A stretch of DNA of 64,000 bases, from the NCBI GenBank assembly GCA_009774625.1, contig VSOB01000006.1, positions 1 through 64,000 of the forward strand. The letters are read 5' to 3'. The notes under the pieces are model-generated. The model was given only the letters and a program-made list of their open reading frames with translations. It searched no databases and was not told the DNA's origin. The position numbers were made by a program, and so were the translations under genes. Shown piece by piece: positions 6,920-20,445 of this stretch (positions are counted from its first letter, which is position 1; every line of letters starts with the position of its first letter). This stretch comes from Lachnospiraceae bacterium (GTDB lineage: Bacteria > Bacillota > Clostridia > Lachnospirales > Lachnospiraceae).

Positions 6920-7999
6920 ATGATAAAGACCAGAATAGCAAAAGTGGATGGACAATATTTGGACAGGGAAGTGCTGGCAGAGGCAGGGAAGATTCTGAAG
7001 GCCGGCGGGTTGGTTGCATTTCCTACGGAGACGGTCTATGGACTTGGAGGGGATGCTTTGCAGAGAGAGTCTGCAAGGAAAATTTACGCGGCAAAGGGGC
7101 GCCCGTCTGACAATCCACTGATTGTGCATATATGCCGATGGGAAGATATCGGAAAAATCACCAGAAAGATTCCGGAAGAGGCACAGAAGCTGGCCAGGGC
7201 TTTTTGGCCGGGGCCGCTGACGATGATTTTGGAGAAGTCGGATGCGGTACCGACAGAAACCACAGGCGGTCTGTCTACTGTGGCGGTGCGGATGCCGGAC
7301 AATCGGGTCGCATTGGCGCTGATAGAGGCAGCCGGCGGATATGTGGCGGCTCCCAGCGCCAATCTTTCGGGAAAACCCAGTCCGACTATGGCCGGGCATG
7401 TGGCGGAAGATTTATCGGGCAGGATTGAGATGGTGCTGGACGGCGGTGCGGCATGTATCGGTCTGGAATCGACAATTGTGGATTTGACCGAAGGAACGCC
7501 TGTCATCTTAAGACCGGGCTGTATTACCAAAGATATGCTGGAAGCGGTGTTGAACGGGCCGGTAGATGAGGACAGGCCATCTGTTGGGATGGAGGAAGGC
7601 CGGGCGCCCAAAGCGCCGGGCATGAAATATCGGCACTATGCTCCGGCCGGGGAATTGACAGTCGTGACAGGAGAAGAACAGGAGGTAACAAAAACCATCC
7701 AAAGACTTGCAGATGAAAAGATGAGGGCAGGTGAAAAAGTGGGTATACTCTGTTCCAGTGAGACGCAGGGCTTTTATCAGGCAGACTGGGTGGAAGCTGC
7801 AGGCGCCAGAGAGGATGAGGCGGAAGCTGCCAGACATCTGTATGCCATACTGAGGAGCTTTGACAGGCAGCATGTGACCTGTATCTATTCGGAGGCATTT
7901 TCCGGCGACGGCATCGGACAGGCTGTGATGAATCGGCTGTTGAAGGCAGCGGGATATCATATCATAAAAACAGGAGAAAACAGGAGGGAAAGTGAATGA
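6920..7999 (+). CDS. sua5: Threonylcarbamoyl-AMP synthase (TsaC/Sua5)
   Basis: Makes threonylcarbamoyl-adenylate from threonine, bicarbonate and ATP for the t6A37 modification of ANN-decoding tRNAs. The YrdC-type domain (about 10-205) shows FPTETVYGLG and AAKGRPSDNPLIVHI, the nucleotide and substrate-binding segments. The extra C-terminal Sua5 domain (about 230-350) makes it the long 359-residue form (YwlC in Bacillus). Its end overlaps the rpiB start by four bases (ATGA). Its neighbours upp, rpiB and a downstream ATP synthase resemble the ywlC-ywlF-glyA-upp-atp order of Bacillus, which supports the identification. Confidence 0.93.
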   Translation: MIKTRIAKVDGQYLDREVLAEAGKILKAGGLVAFPTETVYGLGGDALQRESARKIYAAKGRPSDNPLIVHICRWEDIGKITRKIPEEAQKLARAFWPGPLTMILEKSDAVPTETTGGLSTVAVRMPDNRVALALIEAAGGYVAAPSANLSGKPSPTMAGHVAEDLSGRIEMVLDGGAACIGLESTIVDLTEGTPVILRPGCITKDMLEAVLNGPVDEDRPSVGMEEGRAPKAPGMKYRHYAPAGELTVVTGEEQEVTKTIQRLADEKMRAGEKVGILCSSETQGFYQADWVEAAGAREDEAEAARHLYAILRSFDRQHVTCIYSEAFSGDGIGQAVMNRLLKAAGYHIIKTGENRRESE

Positions 8000-8427
8000 T
8001 AGCATTGGGAAGTGATCATGGCGGATATGATCTGAAGCAGGAAATTAAAAAATATCTGGAGGAAGCCGGATATGCGTATCAGGATTTTGGATGTGACAAT
8101 AAGGAATCCTGTGATTATCCTGTGTTTGGACGTGCGGCGGCGCAGGCGGTGGCAGACGGAAGCTGTGAAAAGGGGATTGTCATTTGCACGACAGGTATCG
8201 GCATTTCCATTACGGCCAATAAGCTGCCGGGGATTCGCTGCGCACTGTGTGCAGATTCCGCCTCTGCAAAGTTGACCAGACTGCATAACAATGCCAATGT
8301 GCTGGCGCTGGGAGCGGGTATCGTAGGCAGCAATCTGGCGCTGGAAATCGTGAAAACCTTTTTGAAAACAGAATTTTCCGGAGAAGAACGCCATCAGAGA
8401 AGGATTGATCTGATAGAAGCGCAGTGA
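7996..8427 (+). CDS. rpiB: Ribose-5-phosphate isomerase B
   Basis: Interconverts ribose 5-phosphate and ribulose 5-phosphate in the pentose phosphate pathway, supplying precursors for PRPP and nucleotides. The 143-residue product shows the RpiB N-terminus [13 protein letters not shown] and the active-site loop [15 protein letters not shown], in which the catalytic Cys is kept and the following Gly of the common CGTG form is Thr. Translation is coupled to sua5 through an ATGA overlap. Some RpiB relatives isomerise other sugar phosphates, but the placement before upp fits a nucleotide role. Confidence 0.93.
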   Translation: MIALGSDHGGYDLKQEIKKYLEEAGYAYQDFGCDNKESCDYPVFGRAAAQAVADGSCEKGIVICTTGIGISITANKLPGIRCALCADSASAKLTRLHNNANVLALGAGIVGSNLALEIVKTFLKTEFSGEERHQRRIDLIEAQ

Positions 8428-8474
8428 TACCGGGCCGCCGGCCTGAAACAGATAAAAGAAACAGGAGGAAAAAC

Positions 8475-9104
8475 ATGGCGAAAGCGATAGTGATGGATCA
8501 TCCGTTGATTCAGCATAAAATCGGCTATATCAGGAGAAAGGATACAGGGACCAAGGATTTCCGTCAGATGATCAGTGAGATTGCCATGCTGATCTGCTAT
8601 GAGGCCACAAGAGATCTGCCGGTGGAAGATGTGGAAATCGAAACGCCTCTCTGCAAGGCCACGGCAAAAGAGCTGCGAGGCAAGAAAATTGCCATTGTGC
8701 CTATCCTGCGGGCCGGTTTAGGGATGGTAGACGGTATGCTGGATCTGATACCGGCGGCAAAGGTGGGACATATCGGTTTGTACCGGGATCCGGAAACACT
8801 TCAGCCGGTGGAGTATTATTGTAAACTCCCTGCGGATTGTGCTGAGCGGGAAGTGTTTGTGGTGGATCCTATGCTTGCCACCGGGGGTTCTTCTGTGGAA
8901 GCTATCCGGATGCTGAAAGAGCGGGGCTGTAAAAAAATACATTTTATGTGCATCATTGCGGCGCCGGAAGGGGTTGCGCTGATGCAGAAAAATCACCCGG
9001 ATGTGGATATGTTTATCGGTGCATTGGATGATAAACTGAACGATCACGGTTATATTGTACCGGGATTGGGAGATGCGGGCGACAGAATTTTCGGAACCAA
9101 GTAA
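8475..9104 (+). CDS. upp: Uracil phosphoribosyltransferase
   Basis: Converts uracil and PRPP to UMP in pyrimidine salvage. The 209-residue product carries the PRPP-binding loop [15 protein letters not shown] and the uracil-binding C-terminus around '[18 protein letters not shown]', which is complete. The ATG at 8475 follows ACAGGAGGAAAAAC. A longer in-frame reading from 8424 lacks a ribosome site and overlaps the end of rpiB. It lies in a cluster with rpiB and dCMP deaminase. Confidence 0.96.
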   Translation: MAKAIVMDHPLIQHKIGYIRRKDTGTKDFRQMISEIAMLICYEATRDLPVEDVEIETPLCKATAKELRGKKIAIVPILRAGLGMVDGMLDLIPAAKVGHIGLYRDPETLQPVEYYCKLPADCAEREVFVVDPMLATGGSSVEAIRMLKERGCKKIHFMCIIAAPEGVALMQKNHPDVDMFIGALDDKLNDHGYIVPGLGDAGDRIFGTK

Positions 9105-9117
9105 TCGGAGCGGGGTA

Positions 9118-9597
9118 ATGAAAAGAGAGGATTATATTTCCTGGGATGAGTATTTTATGGGGATCGCCAAACTGTCGGGAATGCGTTCCAAAGATCCCAG
9201 CACACAGGTGGGCGCCTGTATCGTAAGTGAGGACAATAAGATACTGTCTGTGGGCTATAACGGATTTCCCACAGGATGTGGGGATGATGAGTTTCCCTGG
9301 GAACGGGAAGGAGACATGCTGGATACCAAGTATGCTTATGTTACCCACAGTGAACTGAATGCTATTCTGAATTACAGAGGCGGCAGTCTGGCAGGGGCCA
9401 GATTGTATGTGTCTCTGTTTCCCTGTAATGAGTGTGCCAAAGCAATCATTCAGGCGGGTATCCGGACGATTGTGTATGAATGTGATAAGTATGCCGATAC
9501 ACCGTCTATCATAGCTTCCAGAAAAATGCTGGATGCAGCGAAAGTCAGATATTATCAGTATCAGCCCAGGGGACGCAGGATAAAGCTGGAACTGTAG
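9118..9597 (+). CDS. dCMP deaminase / ComEB-like cytidine deaminase
   Basis: Zinc-dependent deoxycytidylate deaminase converting dCMP to dUMP, a source of dTMP. The 159-residue protein has the two zinc motifs, HSELNAI (His and catalytic Glu) and PCNECAKAI (two Cys), plus SKDPSTQVGACIV near the N-terminus. The ATG at 9118 follows GGAGCGGGG. The frame also reads upstream into upp, which I discount. In Bacillus the homologue is called ComEB because it sits in a competence operon. Here it follows upp, so a salvage role is the natural reading. Confidence 0.92.
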   Translation: MKREDYISWDEYFMGIAKLSGMRSKDPSTQVGACIVSEDNKILSVGYNGFPTGCGDDEFPWEREGDMLDTKYAYVTHSELNAILNYRGGSLAGARLYVSLFPCNECAKAIIQAGIRTIVYECDKYADTPSIIASRKMLDAAKVRYYQYQPRGRRIKLEL

Positions 9598-9623
9598 GAA
9601 AGATGCCGGGAGGGGTGAAGCGT

Positions 9624-10787
9624 ATGAAGCCTGTGAAACGTGCGGGCAGGCAGATCGCAGCCGTGCTGTGTATGGTATTTCTGGCTGTCAGTACGGCCGG
9701 GACGGTTCGTGCGACTACGACACAGGAAAAGCTGGATAAGGCAAAAGAAGATAAAAAAAAGACGGAATCTGCACTGGAACAGACCAAGGAGAACATACAG
9801 GGTATGCAGGGGGAGCGGAATTCCCTGCAGGGACAGCTTTCCATACTGAATGACAATCTGGAAGAGGTCAGCCGGAATCTGGAGGAGCTGGAAAGCAATA
9901 TTGCAGATAAAGAACAGGAGATCTCCAATACGGAAGCGGCACTGCAGGAAGCTGAGGAAACGGTGGAGTGGCAGTATGAATGCATGAAAAAACGCATTAA
10001 ATTTATCTATGAAAGAAGCGATGCGGTATATTTGGAGATGCTGTTTTCCTCAGAAGGTCTTGGCGATTTCCTGAACAAAAGCCAATATATAGAAATGATC
10101 TCCGCCTATGATCACAGAATGCTGGAAGAATATAAAGAAACCAGAAAACAGATCGAAGAAACCAAAGAAAAGCTGGTGGCCCAAAAAGAGGAACTGGACG
10201 GGCTCCGGGAGGAAACAAAGGCGGAACAGAGCAAGGTGGCCGGGATGGTACAGAATACTGCCGACAATATTGCAGGATATGCAGATCAGATCTCCGAGGC
10301 GGAACATGTGGCACATGCCTATGAAGCACAGGTAAAAGAGCAGGAAGCCAATATTGCCGCGCTGCAGAAGCAGTTGGCAGAGGAACAGGCTATGTCAAGA
10401 CTGGCGTCCAAATCAGCCAAAAGAGATATCTCGGAAGTGACCTTTGCGGAAGGGGACAGGGAACTGCTGGCCCAGTTGATATACTGTGAGGCCGGTGCGG
10501 AGCCTTATGAAGGAAAGGTTGCAGTAGGGGCGGTGGTAATCAACCGGGTGCTGAGTTCGGTGTATCCGGATACGGTTGTGGGAGTAATCTACCAAAATAA
10601 ACAGTTTTCTCCGGTAGGAAGCGGCAGACTGGCATTGGCGCTGGCAGAAGGGCGTGCCACACAGGCCTGCTATCAGGCGGCAGACGAAGCTATGAGCGGT
10701 GTGAGCAACGTTGGAAATTGTGTTTATTTCAGAACTCCGATACCGGGGCTGACAGGCATAGCCATTGGCGGACATATTTTTTATTAG
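9624..10787 (+). CDS. Secreted coiled-coil protein with SleB-type cell wall hydrolase domain
   Basis: Predicted exported peptidoglycan hydrolase of 387 residues. The ATG at 9624 is preceded by GGGAGGGG at proper spacing; the in-frame ATG at 9603 is a weaker choice. Order: signal peptide (about 1-30, ending near TVRATT), a long coiled coil (about 33-260, rich in Glu, Lys and Gln heptads, like PcsB/CwlO-type regulators), then a SleB/CwlJ hydrolase domain (about 275-387) with 'LLAQLIYCEAGAEPYEG' carrying the catalytic Glu, and 'VGAVVINRVLS'. The coiled coil suggests control by a membrane partner such as FtsEX, but that is inference. A spore-germination role is possible because SleB domains degrade cortex. 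Confidence 0.85.
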   Translation: MKPVKRAGRQIAAVLCMVFLAVSTAGTVRATTTQEKLDKAKEDKKKTESALEQTKENIQGMQGERNSLQGQLSILNDNLEEVSRNLEELESNIADKEQEISNTEAALQEAEETVEWQYECMKKRIKFIYERSDAVYLEMLFSSEGLGDFLNKSQYIEMISAYDHRMLEEYKETRKQIEETKEKLVAQKEELDGLREETKAEQSKVAGMVQNTADNIAGYADQISEAEHVAHAYEAQVKEQEANIAALQKQLAEEQAMSRLASKSAKRDISEVTFAEGDRELLAQLIYCEAGAEPYEGKVAVGAVVINRVLSSVYPDTVVGVIYQNKQFSPVGSGRLALALAEGRATQACYQAADEAMSGVSNVGNCVYFRTPIPGLTGIAIGGHIFY

Positions 10788-10796
10788 AAAGACAAT

Positions 10797-10820
10797 CTCA
10801 AAACGGTCCGCCGTTTTGGG
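10797..10820. terminator. Stem-loop between convergent genes
   Basis: CAAAACGG (10799-10806) pairs with CCGTTTTG (10811-10818), extended by two more pairs, in the 38-base gap between the SleB-type gene and the convergent DUF402 gene. It could act in both directions but lacks a clear U-tract. Confidence 0.5.
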
Positions 10821-10825
10821 CAGAA

Positions 10826-11308
10826 TCAGAGAGATTCAAATGCTTCGATGTAGTTTGCCAGCTCCGGCAGCCTGCCGTCATATATGATGGTAAGCAGTCT
10901 GTTGCAGGATAACAGGGCGGATTTCAGATTTTCCATGGAAATGCCGCCCTGCTCTAATGCGGGCACCATTTCATCCAGATCCACAACCTTGACAAAGCCG
11001 TCGGGATAAATAATGACATCAGCCAACAGGTCGGTTACAATAAAGGAATGGGTATCCTTATGATATTCGCTGGTGATGATATCACAGTAATAATACAGAA
11101 GGCTGTCGTCAGAGCGATAAAATTTGCTGACTTTATAGCCTTCATTCAGAAAATAGCAGGAATAGCCGTGATGCAGGTCTTTTTTTGGTTTCAATGCCCT
11201 CCATTTGGTTACGATGCGTTCCTGATCCCAGGAGAGGATCGTATCATCTTTCAGCAGGATACATTCGGCGGGAATGATTCGTTTCCGGTAAAGTAATGGA
11301 TATTCCAT
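10826..11308 (-). CDS. DUF402 family protein
   Basis: A 160-residue protein of the DUF402 family, whose characterised members include nucleoside-diphosphate phosphatases and FomD. Features typical of the family are an Lys/Tyr-rich beta-barrel, 'YSCYFLNEGYKVSKFYR', and the metal-site stretch 'DIIYPDGFVKVVDLDEM' with conserved acidic residues (here VIIYPDGFVKVVDLDEM). It has no signal peptide. A GGAGGG ribosome site precedes the ATG. It is a single gene on the minus strand, between the SleB-type gene and the ATP synthase operon. The exact substrate cannot be read from the sequence. Confidence 0.75.
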   Translation of the reverse strand: MEYPLLYRKRIIPAECILLKDDTILSWDQERIVTKWRALKPKKDLHHGYSCYFLNEGYKVSKFYRSDDSLLYYYCDIITSEYHKDTHSFIVTDLLADVIIYPDGFVKVVDLDEMVPALEQGGISMENLKSALLSCNRLLTIIYDGRLPELANYIEAFESL

Positions 11309-11457
11309 AGTCGCCCTCCATCGGCTGGATTAGCAGGGTATAATGATCTGTAATGTTATTTCAAATGCTACACTTGGCGTATTCAAAAGTCAATGGCAAT
11401 TCCTGTTTTTATGAAAATTTTAAACAGCTTTCCGGACAGGAAATTTGCAGGTTTGAC

Positions 11458-11486
11458 TTTACAGGATGAGAATTATTGGATATAAT
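11458..11486 (+). promoter_or_regulatory. Predicted promoter of the ATP synthase operon
   Basis: TTTACA (11458-11463), a 17-base spacer and a perfect TATAAT (11481-11486), seventeen bases before the first gene of the operon. Confidence 0.7.
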
Positions 11487-11502
11487 CGGAAAAGGGAGTA
11501 AA

Positions 11503-11802
11503 ATGAGAATGAGGGAGAACCGGAGGAAAGGCCTGAAACAGAAAAAAGCAGTTTATCAGGCGCTTACCACGATCAGTCAGTTTGGTATTAATATGCTTGT
11601 CCCTATTTTTCTATGCTTCTTTTTGGGCTTATTTCTGGATAGAAAAATGGGGACTTCTTGTTTTATGATTCTTCTTTTCTTTGTGGGAGCACTGGCAGGT
11701 TTCCGCAATGTATTTCTGTTGGCCAGAAGGATTTACAGCGGGACGGAGGAAAGGGTGGCAGGCCATGAGGGAGTCCGGGAAGAGCGAAAGGATATGGAAT
11801 GA
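11503..11802 (+). CDS. AtpZ/AtpI-type small membrane protein of the ATP synthase operon
   Basis: First gene of the atp operon. The product (about 99 residues) has a basic N-terminus, then two hydrophobic helices: 'ISQFGINMLVPIFLCFFLGL' and 'FMILLFFVGALAGF', with the LDRKMGTS loop between them. This is the AtpZ/AtpI (ATP synthase protein I family) pattern, linked in other bacteria to c-ring assembly or Mg2+/Ca2+ uptake. ATG 11503 and 11509 are both possible after GGGAG. It overlaps the next gene by 38 bases. Confidence 0.75.
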   Translation: MRMRENRRKGLKQKKAVYQALTTISQFGINMLVPIFLCFFLGLFLDRKMGTSCFMILLFFVGALAGFRNVFLLARRIYSGTEERVAGHEGVREERKDME

Positions 11803-12172
11803 AACGCTGACAGAGCTGTTTGCAGGGATCGGCGCGGCGGCGGTGCTGTTTCAGGGAACAGTTGTATGGTTTGTGAAAGACAGGTTATCCTACAGTGTGG
11901 GTTTGTGGATCGGTGCGGTTCTGGCGGCAGCGATGGCCTGGCATATGTGGCGGACTTTGGACAGCGCACTGGAGTTGGGAGAAGCAGGCGCACAGAAGCT
12001 GATGCGCAGGCAGTCGGCGCTCAGGTATGGTGTGGTGATCCTTGTGCTGGCATTTCTGATGCTGACAGAGACAGCCAATCCCCTGTCTGCATTTCTGGGG
12101 ATTATGACATTGAAAGTAGCGGCTTATTTACAGCCGATTACCCATAAAGTAATAGTAAGATTAAGGAGGTGA
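11765..12172 (+). CDS. ATP synthase subunit I-like membrane protein
   Basis: A 135-residue membrane protein with four hydrophobic stretches (about 18-36, 43-60, 82-98 and 104-122), the layout of AtpI-like (ATP synthase subunit I) proteins encoded ahead of atpB in many Firmicutes. The ATG at 11765 begins MRESGKSERIWNE; readings further upstream lie inside the previous gene. Its stop is four bases before atpB. AtpI proteins help assemble the c-ring. This role is inferred from position and topology because the sequence itself is poorly conserved. Confidence 0.7.
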   Translation: MRESGKSERIWNETLTELFAGIGAAAVLFQGTVVWFVKDRLSYSVGLWIGAVLAAAMAWHMWRTLDSALELGEAGAQKLMRRQSALRYGVVILVLAFLMLTETANPLSAFLGIMTLKVAAYLQPITHKVIVRLRR

Positions 12173-12176
12173 ATCT

Positions 12177-13191
<1,015 letters not shown>

Positions 13192-13227
13192 GAAGTCTCT
13201 TTAAAAATATTATGAAAGGAGGCAGAC

Positions 13228-13733
13228 ATGGACTCATATTTATTTGACCTGACACCACAACTTCTGCATGATGCGCTGCTGAGTATGATTGCTGTATTTA
13301 CCCTGTTTCTGGTAGCGTCTCACTTCCTGTTCAATCCGATTCGTGATATGCTGAAAAAGCGCCAGGAAAAGATTCGTGATGATCTGGGTGATGCCAGACA
13401 AAACAGGGAAGAAGCGCAGAGTCTGAAGGCGGAGTATGAAGCAAAACTTCAGAATGTGGAGAAGGAAGCGGAAGAAATCCTGAGTGCTGCCAGAAAGAAA
13501 GCACTGGCAAACGAGGCAAAAATCATTGCAGAGGCCAAAGAAGAGGCTGCGCGAATCAGGGAAAGGGCCGTTCAGGAAGCGGAACTGGAAAAGAAAAAAG
13601 CAGCCGACGATGTGAAAAAGGAAATGGTTTCCATTGCATCCCTGATGGCGGGCAAGGTAGTGGCAGCATCTATCAATACCGCAGTTCAGGATAACCTGTT
13701 AGAGGAAACATTAAAGGAAATAGGTGATACTAC

Positions 13734-13746
<13 letters not shown>
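13228..13746 (+). CDS. atpF: ATP synthase Fo subunit b
   Basis: Peripheral stalk subunit. The 172-residue product has an N-terminal membrane helix (about 14-33) and a long Ala/Glu/Lys-rich helix (about 40-150) that dimerises and binds delta and F1. It begins MDSYLFDLTPQLLHDALLSM, a little longer than minimal b subunits. AAAGGAGG precedes the ATG. It overlaps atpH by 13 bases, which suggests translational coupling. Confidence 0.94.
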
Positions 13747-15811
<2,065 letters not shown>

Positions 15812-15830
15812 ATGGAAAGGGTGATATGTT

Positions 15831-16709
15831 ATGGCCTCGATGATAGACATTAAAAGACGGAAAGTCAGCATTCAGAGTACCCAGCAGATTACCAAAGCCA
15901 TGAAGCTCGTATCCACGGTTAAGCTCCAGAGAGCGAAAGTACGTGCAGAACAGTCCAAAGCATATTTTAACTGTATGTATGAAACCGTTACATCCATGCT
16001 TGCCAGAACCGGCCACAGCGACCATCCCTATCTGAAGGCGGAGAGCAGCGGAAAAAAGGCCGTGATCGTGATTACGTCCAATCGGGGGCTGGCAGGCGGT
16101 TACAACTCTAATGTGATCAAATTGATTACCGGAGGCACATTCAAAAAAGAAGAACTGGTGATTTATGCGGTGGGTAAAAAGGGCAGAGATGCCCTTGCCC
16201 GCCACGGTTATGAGATCAAAGGAGATTTTTCCGATATGATCGAAGAACCCCAGTATCCGGATGCCGTGCGGCTTGCGAATACGCTGCTGGCAGACTTTGC
16301 GGACGGGCAGGTCGGGGAGATTTATCTGGCCTATACCATGTTTAAAAATACGGTGAGCCATGTTCCCACACTTTTGAAGCTGCTTCCTGTGGACACCGGT
16401 GAAAACGGCGAAACAGGAGAAGAAAGCGGGGAAATTAAAAAAGACGATCAGATTCCGATGAATTTTGAGCCGGAAGATGAAGAGGCGCTGGAGCTGATTA
16501 TCCCCAAATATGTAACAAGCCTGATTTACGGCGGCCTGGTAGAAGCGGCTGCCAGTGAAAATGGTGCAAGAATGCAGGCAATGGATTCGGCAACGAGCAA
16601 TGCTGAAGAAATGATTAGCAGTCTGACGCTGTTGTACAACAGAGCACGTCAGGGATCAATTACACAGGAATTGACGGAAATTATAGCTGGTGCGGAAGCA
16701 ATCAGTTAA
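15831..16709 (+). CDS. atpG: ATP synthase F1 subunit gamma
   Basis: Central rotary shaft, 292 residues. The N-terminal helix MASMIDIKRRKVSIQSTQQI and the C-terminal helix with 'MDSATSNAEEMI' and 'LYNRARQGSITQELTEI' form the coiled coil. An acidic insertion between about residues 185 and 210, with repeated Gly-Glu pairs and Lys-Lys-Asp-Asp, is longer than in Escherichia coli gamma. Such insertions occur in clostridial gammas and may modulate ATP hydrolysis, which is inference. Confidence 0.95.
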   Translation: MASMIDIKRRKVSIQSTQQITKAMKLVSTVKLQRAKVRAEQSKAYFNCMYETVTSMLARTGHSDHPYLKAESSGKKAVIVITSNRGLAGGYNSNVIKLITGGTFKKEELVIYAVGKKGRDALARHGYEIKGDFSDMIEEPQYPDAVRLANTLLADFADGQVGEIYLAYTMFKNTVSHVPTLLKLLPVDTGENGETGEESGEIKKDDQIPMNFEPEDEEALELIIPKYVTSLIYGGLVEAAASENGARMQAMDSATSNAEEMISSLTLLYNRARQGSITQELTEIIAGAEAIS

Positions 16710-16757
16710 AACAGCATGCACATAGCTGTAAAAGTGCAGGGAATCCCGATGAAATAA

Positions 16758-18164
<1,407 letters not shown>

Positions 18165-18175
18165 GGGGTGAGCAT

Positions 18176-18583
18176 ATGGCAGAAGGAAATACATTCAAAT
18201 TAAAAATTATTACTCCCGACAGAATATTCTATGAGGGAGAAGCCTCTATGGTGGAATTTAATACGACCGAAGGTGAAATCGGCGTATATCGGGCACATGT
18301 GCCGACGACTGTGATCGTTGCACCAGGAATCTTAACGATTACGGAAAGTGACGGGCAGAAGGAGGCAGCGCTTCATGCCGGATTTGCGGAAATCCTGCAG
18401 GAGCGGGTGACCATCATGGCAGAAATCGTGGAATGGCCGGGTGAGATCGATCTGGGCAGAGCAGAAGAAGCAAAGCACAGGGCAGAGGAACGGCTGGCTT
18501 CCAAAACGCCTGAAACGGATATTGCAAGAGCGGAAACCGCTTTGCACAGAGCCATCGCAAGAATTGAAGTGACAAAGAAATAG
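18176..18583 (+). CDS. atpC: ATP synthase F1 subunit epsilon
   Basis: Last gene of the operon. The 135-residue product has the N-terminal beta-sandwich ('FKLKIITPDRIFYEGEA', 'GEIGVYRAHVPTT') and a C-terminal helical hairpin rich in Ala, Glu and Arg that can inhibit ATP hydrolysis. A terminator follows after about 30 bases. Confidence 0.95.
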   Translation: MAEGNTFKLKIITPDRIFYEGEASMVEFNTTEGEIGVYRAHVPTTVIVAPGILTITESDGQKEAALHAGFAEILQERVTIMAEIVEWPGEIDLGRAEEAKHRAEERLASKTPETDIARAETALHRAIARIEVTKK

Positions 18584-18611
18584 AAAGAAAAGCAAAAAGA
18601 AGTAGTTAAGG

Positions 18612-18649
18612 CAAAGGGCAGTATAGAGAGACTGCCCTTTGTTTATTTT
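18612..18649 (+). terminator. Terminator of the ATP synthase operon
   Basis: CAAAGGGCAGT (18612-18622) pairs perfectly with ACTGCCCTTTG (18631-18641), loop ATAGAGAG, followed by the T-rich TTTATTTT. Confidence 0.85.
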
Positions 18650-18654
18650 CATGA

Positions 18655-18687
18655 CAATAGAAAGTTTGCGCAGCGGGCTTTCTATTG
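18655..18687 (-). repeat. Stop-codon-associated 33-base palindromic repeat, copy 1
   Basis: An 11-base arm CAATAGAAAGT-type sequence and its inverted partner form a hairpin overlapping the last two codons of the minus-strand DUF4153 gene (CAA-TAG). Read along that gene it matches the element after glgP at 29 of 33 positions. On the plus strand the hairpin is followed by five T residues, so it may also back up the atp terminator. Confidence 0.6.
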
Positions 18688-20406
18688 TTTTTCCAGCAGG
18701 TAGCCTTCGATCCGAAAGCTGGTAAACAGGTCTGCTTCATGGTCGTAGGTGAAAGACAGCATATTCAGATAAAGAACGTGCTCCCCATCGATTTTATAGA
18801 TACGGTGAGATGCAAAATATACTTCTATACTGCCGGTATTGTCCGCCTGTTTCATATAGGAACGCAGCAAGGTATCCAGATCGGCAGTTAACTGTGGTTT
18901 TGCATCGGGAAGCAGCGGGTAGGAGGCGAGAAGCGCCTGTTTTTCCTCACTGGTATCCAGATCTTCATAGGAACTACGGTAAGAGGCAGTTTCGAACGGA
19001 TAACAGTAGCGATAGCCTTCCACAGGAATCTGCTGTACAGAAGCAGAAGTATGGTAATGGGTTTGGGGATCATAGGGATCCGCATAAGAGGAAAGAGCTT
19101 CCAGGCATTCAATATCCTGTTCGGACAGCGTAGCCAGATATTTTTTTCCCAGATAATCATAGGACAAAAAAGAGTAAGCGCCATGAACACGTTGGTTAAG
19201 CTGCCAGTTGGAGGTATCTTCCGGAGAGTCGTTATAGTGGACAGTAAGAATCGGCTGTTTTCCTTCATCTGACAATGCCAGAAAGCGGTCGATGGCTGTT
19301 TTCTGGCTGAGATAGGATACATAGTTCATATTCACAAATGGCAGACATCCCCCTGTCAGAATCAGAAAAGCCAGCAAAAGAAACAGATCATGCAGACGGG
19401 GACGCCGGAAAAAGTAAACCACAAAAAAGAAGCATTCAAAAATCAGAAAAAACACAGCCGCATAGCGCAGGGGTGTGATCCCGTTGTGAAGAATCCGGAT
19501 ACCGATAGAGAAGGCCTGAAGCGGCAAAAAAGGCAGAAAGAAACAGGGCAGATATCGTATAATCGGATGGAACGGATTGTTTTCCTGATAGAAAGAGGAC
19601 ATCAGACAAACAGGCATCCCCAGAATGAAAAGCTGTCCGGTGATCCGGAAAATGGAATTAGATGGGATTTCCAGCAGAATCAGGATTTTGCCCAGATATA
19701 AATATATGATGCCAAAGGCAATGATTACCATGCCGGACAGAATATATTTAATCAGCACACTGATCAGCACATTGTCCGCCGTATCCTGAGGATAAAAGGA
19801 GAGCAGGAAGGAGGACATAAAATACAGACCAAAGATCAGCATCTGACTCTGCAGATGCAGGTCTGAATCGGTTTGAAACAGAGCATCTAAAATGCCGAAT
19901 ACAAGAGTGGTTCCGATCATCAGGACCATCCAGATAAGATGGTAGCGGACAGTACGCCCGAAAACAAGAATAAGATATTCTTCCAGCGAACAGGGCAGAC
20001 TCTTATAACAAAGCCTGACAGCAGAAAAAAACATAATCAGAAAATAACAGACAGAATAACGTAAAACAAGCGTAGAGCAGGAATTTGCCCGCCATCTTTC
20101 CAGGTCCCAGACATGGGAGAGGAAGAAAAACAGAAAAGAACATGCGGTATTGACCAGCAAGGCCAGATAAAACCACTTGTTCCGTTCCCTGCGAAGAAAC
20201 AGACTTTCAATAAAAAAGGAACCGGAGCCGAAATAAAATAAAATCAGCAGCAAATAGTCCGGGACAGAGATCAGGAGCTCAGAATCCGAAGTGTAAAAGA
20301 ATAAATTCCAGATAAGAATAAATGTAAAAAGCCAGATAGCCCCTAATGTGAACGGGAAATTGCGGAAGGGATAGAGCAGGGATTTTGGTGAAAATTTTTC
20401 TGACAT
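18682..20406 (-). CDS. DUF4153-like multi-spanning membrane protein
   Basis: A 574-residue integral membrane protein of unknown function. The N-terminal two thirds carries about eleven hydrophobic helices. The last third (about 385-574) is soluble and probably external. The DUF4153 hallmark is the segment 'IGIRILHNGITPLRY' near residue 315. Members of this family sometimes accompany two-component systems or transporters; no such partner is adjacent here. The ATG is preceded by GAAAGGAA. The leader is long, with four short hairpins (see 20446-20573), and the stop codon lies inside the 33-base repeat. Confidence 0.7.
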   Translation of the reverse strand: MSEKFSPKSLLYPFRNFPFTLGAIWLFTFILIWNLFFYTSDSELLISVPDYLLLILFYFGSGSFFIESLFLRRERNKWFYLALLVNTACSFLFFFLSHVWDLERWRANSCSTLVLRYSVCYFLIMFFSAVRLCYKSLPCSLEEYLILVFGRTVRYHLIWMVLMIGTTLVFGILDALFQTDSDLHLQSQMLIFGLYFMSSFLLSFYPQDTADNVLISVLIKYILSGMVIIAFGIIYLYLGKILILLEIPSNSIFRITGQLFILGMPVCLMSSFYQENNPFHPIIRYLPCFFLPFLPLQAFSIGIRILHNGITPLRYAAVFFLIFECFFFVVYFFRRPRLHDLFLLLAFLILTGGCLPFVNMNYVSYLSQKTAIDRFLALSDEGKQPILTVHYNDSPEDTSNWQLNQRVHGAYSFLSYDYLGKKYLATLSEQDIECLEALSSYADPYDPQTHYHTSASVQQIPVEGYRYCYPFETASYRSSYEDLDTSEEKQALLASYPLLPDAKPQLTADLDTLLRSYMKQADNTGSIEVYFASHRIYKIDGEHVLYLNMLSFTYDHEADLFTSFRIEGYLLEKQ

Positions 20407-20445
20407 AGTGGATTCCTTTCAGAGGGGATTGCCTCATCTCAAGCT

